NCBI GenBank assembly: GCA_050250915.1
Contig: JBFWNT010000002.1
Coordinates: 185,029 to 249,028 of the forward strand
Length of the DNA: 64,000 nt
Origin: Miltoncostaea sp050250915
GTDB lineage: Bacteria; Actinomycetota; Thermoleophilia; Miltoncostaeales; Miltoncostaeaceae
Reading direction: 5' to 3'
In this document: positions 45,425 to 53,164 of the stretch, in pieces
Layout: each line of letters begins with the position of its first letter
Numbering within the stretch: position 1 is the first letter of the stretch
The notes under the pieces: model-generated
Database searches by the model: none
Told to the model about the DNA's origin: nothing
The model's input: the letters and a program-made list of their open reading frames with translations, nothing else
Position numbers and translations under genes: made by a program

Positions 45425-46212
45425 TGCAGGAGCAGCTTCAGGCCGAGGAGGACGACGGCGCTGACCACCACGAGCAGGCCGCCGATCGCGAGCGCCACGT
45501 CGAAATCGACGTTGAGGGCGTCGTAGATCGCGAGGGTCACCGTCTGGGTGACCCCCTGCAGGCTACCCGCGAACATGATCGTGGCCCCGAACTCGCCGAT
45601 CCCGCGGGCCAGGCAGAGCGCTGCCCCAGCGCTCAGGCCGCCGGAGCTGAGGGGCAGGGCGATGCGCCAGAACGCGCGCCCCGGCCCGGCGCCGAGGGTG
45701 CGGGCCGCCAGGATCAGGTCGTCGTCCAGCGCCTCGAACGTCGCGATCGCCTGCCGCACGTAGAAGGGGCCGGCCACGAACGCGATCGCCAGGATCACGG
45801 CGAGCTGGGTGAAGGCCAGGTCGATCCCGAGGGCCGACACCTCCTCGCCCAGCAGTCCCAGCCGCCCGAAGGCCGCCAGGAGGCCGATGCCCGCGACGGC
45901 CGGCGGCAGCACCAGCGGCAGCTCGATGAGGGTGATCACCAGCGCGCGCCCCGGGAAGCGCCGGCGGCCGATGAGGTAGGCCGCCGGCGTCCCGATGATC
46001 AGGGTCGCCCCGAAGGCGATGGCGTTGGTCTTGACCGTCACGATCAGCGCGTCGCGCACCACGGGGTCGTCCAGGTGCTGGAGCGTCTGCGACGGCGGGC
46101 TCTCCGTGAAGAGCGCGATGATCGGGATGGTCAGGAAGGCGAGCACCACCAGCGCCGCCAGGCCCAGCACCACGGTGAAGGGCCTGGGTAGGCGCACGGC
46201 AGGCATCGGCAC
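45367..46212 (-). CDS. modB: Molybdate ABC transporter permease
   Basis: 281 residues with six hydrophobic segments, the ModB/CysT type. IELPLVLPPAVAGIGLL and the EAA loop AARTLGAGPGRAFWRIALPLS, then ARGIGEFGATIMFAG, are typical of ModB. GTG start (ATG 46206 also possible), 5 bp after modA. Forms the channel for ModC. Confidence 0.92.
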   Translation of the reverse strand: MPMPAVRLPRPFTVVLGLAALVVLAFLTIPIIALFTESPPSQTLQHLDDPVVRDALIVTVKTNAIAFGATLIIGTPAAYLIGRRRFPGRALVITLIELPLVLPPAVAGIGLLAAFGRLGLLGEEVSALGIDLAFTQLAVILAIAFVAGPFYVRQAIATFEALDDDLILAARTLGAGPGRAFWRIALPLSSGGLSAGAALCLARGIGEFGATIMFAGSLQGVTQTVTLAIYDALNVDFDVALAIGGLLVVVSAVVLLGLKLLLHWRLSDSTSTFRFATSSSG

Positions 46213-46217
46213 GGCGG

Positions 46218-47000
46218 TCAGCGCCTCCGCGCGGGCTTCGGCTTCGGCTTCGGCGGGAAGCGGAACCCGGCCTCCTTCAGGAGCTTCTGCCCGGCGGGTC
46301 CCGTGGCCCGCGCCACGAACGCGCGCGCGCCGGCGAGGTTCCTGCTGCTCTTCACCACCGCGATCTCGTAGCGCACCTTCGGCTGCGCGAAAACGGGGAT
46401 CTGCACCGTCTTCAGGCGGGAGGCGGCGACGCGGGCGTCCGTGACGTAGACGAACCCGGCGTCGGCCTGCCCGAGGGCGACCTTGCCGAGCACGTCGCGG
46501 ACGTCGGACTCCTGGCTCACCACGTTGCGCAGCGCGCTGCTGATACCCAGGTTGCGCAGCACCGTACGCGTGTACGAGCCCACGGGGACGCGGGAGTTGG
46601 CCACGACGAGCTTGATGCCGTCGCGGGTCAGGTCGTAGACGGACGTGATGTCGGCCGGGTTGTCCTTCGGCACGATCACGACGAGCCGGTTGAACGCCAG
46701 GAACCTCGGCTTCTCGACCAGCCCGTCGCGGTAGAGCTCCTGCGTGAAGTTCGGCGCGGCCGAGGCGAACACGTCGGCCGGGGCGCCCTGCCGGATCTGC
46801 AGGGCCAGGGTGTTGGAGCCGGCGAAGCTGAACCTCGCGGACGAGTTGATCTTCGGGAACACGTCGGTGAGCGACGCCGCCGCGTAGACGGTCGGCGGGT
46901 CCGCCGCCCGGGCCGTGCCGGCGAACACGGCGGCGAGCATCGCGAGCGCCGCGAGCAGCGTCGCGGCGATCCGGCCGGCGGTCGGGTTGGCCCGGGACAT
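46218..47000 (-). CDS. modA: Molybdate-binding protein
   Basis: 260 residues. Signal peptide to about residue 32 (AAVFAGTARAADP) with no lipobox Cys, so it looks released rather than a lipoprotein, odd for a Gram-positive-type cell. VYAAASLTDVFPKI and GSNTLALQIRQGAPADVFASA are the anion-binding motifs. It ends in a basic PKPKPKPARRR tail that could retain it at the surface (inference). The second of two ATGs is chosen because AGGAGG lies 7 nt upstream. Confidence 0.92.
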   Translation of the reverse strand: MSRANPTAGRIAATLLAALAMLAAVFAGTARAADPPTVYAAASLTDVFPKINSSARFSFAGSNTLALQIRQGAPADVFASAAPNFTQELYRDGLVEKPRFLAFNRLVVIVPKDNPADITSVYDLTRDGIKLVVANSRVPVGSYTRTVLRNLGISSALRNVVSQESDVRDVLGKVALGQADAGFVYVTDARVAASRLKTVQIPVFAQPKVRYEIAVVKSSRNLAGARAFVARATGPAGQKLLKEAGFRFPPKPKPKPARRR

Positions 47001-47020
47001 GGTGGCGCCTCCTGGGTGGG

Positions 47021-47614
47021 TCATGGCAGGTACTCCGCGAGCGCGTCGGCGGCGGTGCCGATGCCGTGGACGGATGGGAACGGGTCGGTCAGCACCGGCC
47101 CCTGGAGTCCGGTGAGCCAGGTGAGCTGGGCCGTGTCGCTGGCCGTGACCTGCGCGAACAGCCGCCGGATGGCGGAGTCGTTGATCGTCGTCAGGGCGCC
47201 GAGGTACCCGTGCACCAGCAGCGACTCGATCCGGCGGCCCAGCGTGATCGCCGCCGACCGCGACGTGAAGCCGGAGTCCGGCAGCTCGATCTCGATGTCG
47301 GCGGGGTCGATCACCGGCTCCTTCAAGTCGATCAGCGCCTGGCGGAACGCGTTGCGGTGGGCGACCTGGGCGGCGGTGGCGCGCTCCAGCGTGCGCCGCT
47401 CGTCGCCCGACCACCCGCCGACCGTCCGCGCCCGCGCGTAGTACGCCACCGAAACGGCCTCGGCCGTGAGCGCGTAGCGCACCCACGCCAGGTCCTGCTC
47501 GTTCGGGGCGGCGGCGGCGGGTGCCGCGAGCCACGCCACGGCGCCGCCGGCCGCGACCGCCGCCCCTCCGGCGGCGGCCCCGCGCAGGAAGCCCGTCCGC
47601 GTCATCCGATCCAT
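47021..47614 (-). CDS. Secreted ferritin-like domain protein in the mod operon
   Basis: 197 residues. N-terminal export signal TRTGFLRGAAAGGAAVAAGG (Tat-like, without a strict twin Arg), then a four-helix ferritin-like domain: EQDLAWVRYALTAEAVSVAYYARA, RATAAQVAHRNAFRQAL, and later helices. Acidic/His metal residues are partly present. ATG 47614 has GGAGGGGG upstream; ATG 47605 overlaps the regulator's stop. Its place between a molybdate regulator and modA is unusual; its role is unknown. Confidence 0.7.
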   Translation of the reverse strand: MDRMTRTGFLRGAAAGGAAVAAGGAVAWLAAPAAAAPNEQDLAWVRYALTAEAVSVAYYARARTVGGWSGDERRTLERATAAQVAHRNAFRQALIDLKEPVIDPADIEIELPDSGFTSRSAAITLGRRIESLLVHGYLGALTTINDSAIRRLFAQVTASDTAQLTWLTGLQGPVLTDPFPSVHGIGTAADALAEYLP

Positions 47615-48603
47615 TCGCCCGCCCCCTCCAGGTCGTAACCGCCGATGAGCCCCACACGGGCCCGGAACTCATCGCCGCGGATGAGCCCGAGCAGGGCCTC
47701 CGCGCCGGGGTGATCGAGCCAGCGCTCGCCGATCCAGAGCTCGACGTCGTGGGTCTCCACCGGGATGAACGCCAGCCCGTGGTGCCGCGCGGCCGGCGCG
47801 AAGGTCACGGCCGCGGCGCCGGTGATGGCGGCGCGGCGCGCGGCGTCGACATGGCCGCTCGCGCGCGCGGCGGGCGGGGGCAGGCGGCCGCCCGCGGCCC
47901 TCGCCACCGCCTGCTGGCTGGCGGCCGACTCGTCGCGCTGGATGAGCGGCACGCCGTCGTCCAGCACCGCGTCGAGCGCGCCGCGGTCGCGTGCGGCGTC
48001 CACGCCGATCCCCACGGCCCAGCGGGTCAGGTGCACGCGGCGCACGCCGGCCGGCGCGCCGGGCAGGCGGCCCTCCGGCCCGTGGACGATGCCCGCGTGG
48101 GCGATGCCCGCCTCCAGCGCCGCCCGCGCGGAGCCGCTCGTCCCGGCCACCGCGACCACCCGGCGCGGCCCGCGCCGGCCGATCAGCGCCTCGCAGAGAC
48201 CCAGCACCGGGTCGCAGCCCACGACCGCCAGGCCCTCCGGCGCGGCGCCGGGGAGCATCCGGACGACGCCGTCCTCCACCACGCCATCGGGGGCGGCCCA
48301 GGCGGCGTCGCCGGCGACCATGCCGGCGAGCGGGTACGCGATCGGCTGGTCGCCGACCTTCGCGACGGCGACGGGGGTCCCGTCGGCCAGGCCGGCCGCG
48401 GGCGCGCCCTCGGGCGCCGTCCCGAAGAGGTCCTCCACCGTGGCGCCGACCGCGCGCGCCAGGCGCAGCGCGGCGTCGACCGACGGCGCGTGCCGCCCGG
48501 CCTCGACGGCCCCGACGGCCTGGCGGCTGACCCCCGCGCGCGCGGCCAGCTCGGCCTGGGAGAGGCCGGCACGCTCGCGGGCGTCGCGGAGACCGTTCGT
48601 CAT
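47602..48603 (-). CDS. One-component molybdate-responsive regulator (XRE HTH + ModA-like domain)
   Basis: 333 residues. The N-terminal XRE helix-turn-helix is LRDARERAGLSQAELAARAG then VSRQAVGAVEAGRHAPS. From ~residue 90 a periplasmic-binding-protein fold of the COG1910 molybdate type follows (GCDPVLGLCEAL, AGTSGSARAALEAGIAHAGI, THDVELWI). Such fusions sense molybdate directly inside the cell. First gene of the mod operon; dyads and direct repeats cover its own -10 box, so autoregulation is likely. Confidence 0.87.
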   Translation of the reverse strand: MTNGLRDARERAGLSQAELAARAGVSRQAVGAVEAGRHAPSVDAALRLARAVGATVEDLFGTAPEGAPAAGLADGTPVAVAKVGDQPIAYPLAGMVAGDAAWAAPDGVVEDGVVRMLPGAAPEGLAVVGCDPVLGLCEALIGRRGPRRVVAVAGTSGSARAALEAGIAHAGIVHGPEGRLPGAPAGVRRVHLTRWAVGIGVDAARDRGALDAVLDDGVPLIQRDESAASQQAVARAAGGRLPPPAARASGHVDAARRAAITGAAAVTFAPAARHHGLAFIPVETHDVELWIGERWLDHPGAEALLGLIRGDEFRARVGLIGGYDLEGAGEWIG

Positions 48604-48605
48604 CG

Positions 48606-48640
48606 GCCAGGATCCTAACCTGATGCCAGGATGCTGTCCT
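48606..48640 (-). promoter_or_regulatory. Leaderless promoter and putative operator of the mod operon
   Basis: The -10 TAGGAT (48612-48617) lies 8 nt before the ATG at 48603. It overlaps the palindrome AGGATCCT (48609-48616); AGGA-N5-TCCT lies at 48628-48640, and GCCAGGAT is directly repeated at 48606 and 48625, 19 bp apart. The layout suggests two regulator sites over the promoter. Confidence 0.5.
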
Positions 48641-48880
48641 AGCCGGAGATGCGATCGGTGGGGCGCGGGGGGCCCAGGCGACGGACCGGGGCCCCCTGCG
48701 CCGCGAAGGGTCCCGGACCTGACCCTCCGCATGAGATGACCGGCGGTCCCGTGGCTTCGTCGGATCTTCTCCGCGCGCGTTTTGGCGCTACGAGCGAACT
48801 CTGGACCGCATCGCTCAGCCGCTGACGGCCTCCGCCGATAGGGGCGGGGTCATCCCCGCGCACCCGGAGGATCCGCCCCG

Positions 48881-49381
48881 ATGCTGTCGACCGTGCTCAT
48901 CGTCCTCGTCGCCGTCGCGGCCGTCGGGCTGCTGCTGGCCGTCGGCGTCGCCGTCCTGGCCCGGCGCCCCTCGCTGGTCATGCGCCTCGCGCGCTTCGGG
49001 CCCGCCCGCAGGCTGATGGTGCGGGCGACGCACGCGCAGATCCGGCGCGCCCGCCGCCGCGGCGACGTGCCGGTGGGCGCCACCGACCTGGAGATCGTGC
49101 TGGCGGGCGAGCGCGGCCCCGAGGCGCAGGCGGCCAAGGCCATGCTGGCCCGGATGAACCCGCGCCAGCGGGCGGAGTTCAGCCGCCGGACGCTGGGCCC
49201 CGACGGCCTGGCGGCGCTCATGGAGTCGGCGGCGACGCTGGAGGGCGACGACGACGGCTCCGGCCGCGCCGACCGGCGCCGCGTCGCGGGGGCCGGGGGC
49301 GCCCCCGCGGGCCGGTCCGCCCAGCGGCGCAAGGCCGTCGCGAAGCGCCGGGCCGCCCGGAAGGCCAACCGCAGCCGCTAG
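48881..49381 (+). CDS. Hypothetical single-pass membrane protein
   Basis: 166 residues. One N-terminal membrane segment (TVLIVLVAVAAVGLLLAVGV), then a charged cytoplasmic region with LARRPSLVMRLARFGPARRL, a helical middle, and an Arg/Lys-rich C-terminus. ATG start with GGAGGAT upstream. No family recognised. It ends directly against the convergent gene at 49382. Confidence 0.65.
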   Translation: MLSTVLIVLVAVAAVGLLLAVGVAVLARRPSLVMRLARFGPARRLMVRATHAQIRRARRRGDVPVGATDLEIVLAGERGPEAQAAKAMLARMNPRQRAEFSRRTLGPDGLAALMESAATLEGDDDGSGRADRRRVAGAGGAPAGRSAQRRKAVAKRRAARKANRSR

Positions 49382-49609
49382 CTACCCCATGAGCTCGACG
49401 GCGACCCGGCCCGTGTCGCGCCAGTGCTCGAGCACGACCAGCGGGGTGCTCTCCTCCAGCAGGAACCGGGCGTACAACTCGGCGGTGCGGCGCTCGACGA
49501 AGTAGATGCGCTCGTCGCTACGCGGCCGCAGCACGAGCACGGTCCACCACTCGATCGCGACCTCCTCGGTCAGCGTCGCTGCCCGCTCGTCCCAGCGCGT
49601 CCAGGGCAC
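49382..49609 (-). CDS. Small hypothetical protein
   Basis: 75 residues, soluble, with WWTVLVLRPRSDERIYFVER and TAELYARFLLEESTPLVVLE. Composition and codon pattern look protein-like, and the stop sits immediately against the convergent gene's stop. No known domain. Confidence 0.5.
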   Translation of the reverse strand: MPWTRWDERAATLTEEVAIEWWTVLVLRPRSDERIYFVERRTAELYARFLLEESTPLVVLEHWRDTGRVAVELMG

Positions 49610-49718
49610 GGTCCCGTCACCCGGGCCGGCGATCGGCCGTCCGGGACGGGTGGACGTGTGGTCGCGACCCGAGCATCTGCATGGACCAACGCGCCGCGGG
49701 CGCGAAGGTCGACACGAT

Positions 49719-51407
49719 CTATGGGCCGGTGCGTTCGCGTCCCGGAGTCGTCGCCTGACCGGGCGCGCCGGCCTGGCCCGGCGGATGCGCCTGGCCGGGT
49801 GCGGCGGCCTGGCCCGGAGGGGCCCCCTGCCCCGGAGGCGTGCCGTGGCCCGGAGGGGCGCCCGGGCGGTCGGCCGGGCCGGGCGGGGTGCCCTGGCCGG
49901 GTGCGTCGGCCTGGCCCGGAGGGGTGGCCTGGGCGGGGCCGTCGCCCTGACCGGGTGCGTCCGCCCGGCCGGGCGGGGTGCCCGGGGTGGGGCCGTTGCC
50001 CGGGCCCGGCGCGTCGCCCGGGCCGGGACCGTTGCCCGGGCCGGGGCCGGGAGCGCCCTGGCGGCCGTTGCCCGGCGGGTCGGCGGGCGGCGCGGGCGGC
50101 GCTGAGGGCGCGGGGATCGCGCGCAGGGGCGCGGGAGCCGGCCGGTGCACGGCGGGGGGCGCGGGATCGCCGGCGGCCGGGGCCGGGTCGGCCGCGGGGA
50201 CCGGGTCGGCGGCGGGGGGCGCGCCGGGCGCCGGCGCGGCCGGCGAGGAGATCGTCACGAGAGGGGCGGTCGCCTCGACCGGCACCGGCAGCCGGGCGGG
50301 CGCCTCCCGCGCGGGCACGAGGGGCGCCGCCGCCGCCATCGGGGTGCCGGCGGGCGACGCCGGCGACGCAGCCACCGCGTGCTCCGGCGCGGACGCGGCC
50401 ACGAGCCGGGCGGGCGGCGGGGCGGGCGGTGCCGTCTCGGGGAGCGCCACGGGGGCCATCGCGGTGGTGCCGCCCACGACGGTCACGGCGGTCACGATCG
50501 CCGCCTTCGACGCCAGCGCGCCGCCCATCGCCGACAGCACCCCGGATCCCGCGCCGCCGGCCAGCGCGCCGCCGCCGCCGGCCGCGCCGCCGCCGACGGC
50601 ACCGCCGGTGTGCAGCGCCGCCATGATCCGCTCGGCGGCGGCGACCGGGAGGACCGGCGCCAGCGCGGCGAGCTGGGCGGGGCGCGTCGACATCTCCTGG
50701 CGGAATGCCCGGCACTCGCGGCAGGTGCGGACGTGGGCCCCCAGCCCCTGGGCCCGCGTGACCCGCCCGTCGGCGTCGGAGAGGCGCTCGCGGACCTCCC
50801 CGCAGTCCATCTCGCGGCCCTCCGCCATGCGGGACAGGCCGCGGCGCGCCTGGTGGATCAGTTGCTTCACCCGCGCCGGCTCCTCGCCCAGGACGGCGCC
50901 GATCTCCGTGTGGGAGAGCCCGGACAGCTCCCGCAGCACCAGCGCCTCGCGCTGGTCGGCCGGCAGGGATCGCAGGTCCTCGCGGAGCCGCGCGAGCGCC
51001 TCGGCGGTCTCGGTGCGCTCGGCGGGTCCCGGGTCGCGCGACGCCTGGAGGTCGCTGAGCGGCTCGCACCCCCCGGGGCGCCGCCGGATGAGGTCGATGC
51101 ACTGGTTGTGCGCGATCCGGTGGAGCCACGGGCGCAGGGCCATCTCACGCCCCGGCGCCGCCCGCAGGCCGCGGTAGGCGCCGAGCATCGCGCTCTGGAG
51201 GGCCTCCTCGGCGTCCTCGGGATGGCGGAGCACGGCGGCGCAGTAGGCATAGAGGCGCTGCCGGTGGCGGCGGTAGATGACCTCGAAGGGGCGCTCGCCC
51301 TCAGTGGCGACGCGGTCGGCCAGCGCCTCGTCCGAGAGCAGGGACAGGGGCACGCCGCGGCGCGGCCGCTGGGCACCCACAAGCTCGATCTGCGCGCGGG
51401 TCGTCAT
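49719..51407 (-). CDS. ECF sigma factor fused to a membrane anti-sigma domain and a Pro/Gly-rich outer tail
   Basis: 562 residues. Residues ~25-185 are a sigma-70-type factor: region 2 (PFEVIYRRHRQRLYAYC, RPWLHRIAHNQCIDLIRRR) and region 4 (LPADQREALVLRELSGLSHT, VKQLIHQARRGLSRM). A zinc-finger anti-sigma motif follows (HVRTCRECRAF) near 225, one membrane segment (LASKAAIVTAVTVVGGTTAM), then ~230 residues of Pro/Ala- and Gly-rich sequence with PPGQADAPGQG-type repeats outside. Sigma, anti-sigma and sensor are thus tethered in one chain; release would need proteolysis or the factor works from the membrane (inference). Confidence 0.85.
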   Translation of the reverse strand: MTTRAQIELVGAQRPRRGVPLSLLSDEALADRVATEGERPFEVIYRRHRQRLYAYCAAVLRHPEDAEEALQSAMLGAYRGLRAAPGREMALRPWLHRIAHNQCIDLIRRRPGGCEPLSDLQASRDPGPAERTETAEALARLREDLRSLPADQREALVLRELSGLSHTEIGAVLGEEPARVKQLIHQARRGLSRMAEGREMDCGEVRERLSDADGRVTRAQGLGAHVRTCRECRAFRQEMSTRPAQLAALAPVLPVAAAERIMAALHTGGAVGGGAAGGGGALAGGAGSGVLSAMGGALASKAAIVTAVTVVGGTTAMAPVALPETAPPAPPPARLVAASAPEHAVAASPASPAGTPMAAAAPLVPAREAPARLPVPVEATAPLVTISSPAAPAPGAPPAADPVPAADPAPAAGDPAPPAVHRPAPAPLRAIPAPSAPPAPPADPPGNGRQGAPGPGPGNGPGPGDAPGPGNGPTPGTPPGRADAPGQGDGPAQATPPGQADAPGQGTPPGPADRPGAPPGHGTPPGQGAPPGQAAAPGQAHPPGQAGAPGQATTPGRERTGP

Positions 51408-51588
51408 GCCTCGGCGCCGACCCTAGGCGACCCCCATGGGCTCGGGGATCCCCGTAGGTCCAGGGTGTTCCGGGGCCTCCGTACAGGTGCCCCGCGGGGT
51501 GGACGCGCGACGTCGGCCCGGGGGAGGATCGTCGGCGGCGCGTTCCCGGCCGCGCCGCCGGACAATCAAGGACGAGAGGACCACCCCC

Positions 51589-53160
51589 ATGACCAAGGCC
51601 GGGAGCACCCGCCTGATCCTGGCCGCGATGATCTTCGCGGTCGCGATGACGTTCATCGACCAGACGATCGTCTCGCTGGCGATCCCCGAGCTCCAGAAGG
51701 ATCTCGGGCTCTCCCCGACGGGGACGCAGTGGATCATCAATGCGTACCTGCTCTCGCTCTCGGCGCTCTTCGCGTTCGGCGGCCGGCTGGCCGACATCGC
51801 CGGGCACCGGCGGATGGTCGTGATCGGCGTGGTCGTGTTCGCCGTCGCATCCGCGCTCTGCGGCCTGACCCCGACCGGCGAGGTCGCGGAGACGTGGATG
51901 ATCGTCTTCCGCGTCATCCAGGGTGCGGGCGCCGCGATCATGTTCCCCGCGGCGCTGGCGATCGTGGTCGCCGCATTCCCGATGGCCGAGCGCGGGAAGG
52001 CCCTCGCCATCTTCTTCGGCATCACGGGGGGCCTGACGGCCGTCGGCCCGTTCCTCGGCGGCTACCTCACCGAGTGGACCTGGCGCGCGATCTTCTGGGT
52101 GAACGTCCCCGTCGCGATCATCGCCCTGATCCTGATCTACCTGGCGAAGCCGGACGACCGCCGCACCCCCGCGGCCATCGACTGGAGGGGCACGGCGCTG
52201 ATCGCCGGTGGCATGGCCCTCTCCGTCCTCGGGCTGCAGCAGTCGAGCGACTGGGGCTGGACCAACCCCGCCACCATCGCGTGCATCGCCGTCGGCGTGC
52301 TGCTGCTGCTCGCGTTCGTGCGCGTCGAGCTCCGCACCCGGACCCCGTTGATCGACGTGAACATCTTCCGCGACCGGGGCTTCGCCGCGGCCAACGGGGT
52401 GCTCTTCCTGTTCTCGATGGCCTTCATCCCCGTGTTCTTCTTCACGAGCGAATACGCCCAGATCTCGGTCGGCGACGACGCGTCGTCGGCGGGCCTCTTC
52501 CTGCTGGTGTTCTTCGCGGGCTTCGGCGGCGCCGCCCAATGGGGCGGCAAGGTGTACGACGAGAAGGGCGTGCGCGCCGCGGTGATCCCCGGCTGCGCGC
52601 TCGGGGCGGTCGGCTTCTTCTTCTGGGCGCGGGCGCTCGACGACTTCCAGCTGGGCGACCAGTGGATCTGGATCGTGATGGCGGGGGCGGGCTGCGGCCT
52701 GATCCTGGGGCCGGCGAGCACCGACGCCCTGAACCGCGTCGCCGCGACGCGGTACGGCGAGGCGACCGGCATCACCCAGACCGTGCGCAACTTCGGCGCC
52801 AGCATCGGCCTGGCCGTCCTCGGGACCATCCTGATCATGCGGACCGAGGCGAACGTCGAGAGCTCCCTCGGAGCCCTCGGCGTCCCCTCGGACCGGGCCC
52901 ATGCCGTCGCCGACGCCCTGACCAGCTCCGGCGGAGGGCAGGCGTCCGGCAGCTTCGGCGAGGAGACCGGGGCGGCGGCGGAGCGGGCCTTCGCGGCGGT
53001 CCGCACCGACTTCGCGAACGCGACCGAGACGGTCTTCTACGTGATGGCCGGGATCATGGCCGCCCTCTACGTCCTGGCCCACTTCTGGCTGCCGCACGGC
53101 CGCGTGGCCCCGGCGCAGCAGGCGGAGCCGGCCCGGGAGGCGGGGCCGGAGGCCGGGTGA
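51589..53160 (+). CDS. MFS drug exporter, DHA2 family
   Basis: 523 residues, 14 predicted membrane segments. FIDQTIVSLAIPELQKDLG opens helix 1; FGGRLADIAGHRRMVV is motif A; GPFLGGYLTEWTWRAIFWVN holds motif C. ATG start with GAGAGGA about 9 nt upstream. It is divergent from the sigma/anti-sigma fusion. Substrate unknown. Confidence 0.89.
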   Translation: MTKAGSTRLILAAMIFAVAMTFIDQTIVSLAIPELQKDLGLSPTGTQWIINAYLLSLSALFAFGGRLADIAGHRRMVVIGVVVFAVASALCGLTPTGEVAETWMIVFRVIQGAGAAIMFPAALAIVVAAFPMAERGKALAIFFGITGGLTAVGPFLGGYLTEWTWRAIFWVNVPVAIIALILIYLAKPDDRRTPAAIDWRGTALIAGGMALSVLGLQQSSDWGWTNPATIACIAVGVLLLLAFVRVELRTRTPLIDVNIFRDRGFAAANGVLFLFSMAFIPVFFFTSEYAQISVGDDASSAGLFLLVFFAGFGGAAQWGGKVYDEKGVRAAVIPGCALGAVGFFFWARALDDFQLGDQWIWIVMAGAGCGLILGPASTDALNRVAATRYGEATGITQTVRNFGASIGLAVLGTILIMRTEANVESSLGALGVPSDRAHAVADALTSSGGGQASGSFGEETGAAAERAFAAVRTDFANATETVFYVMAGIMAALYVLAHFWLPHGRVAPAQQAEPAREAGPEAG

Positions 53161-53164
53161 GGGC

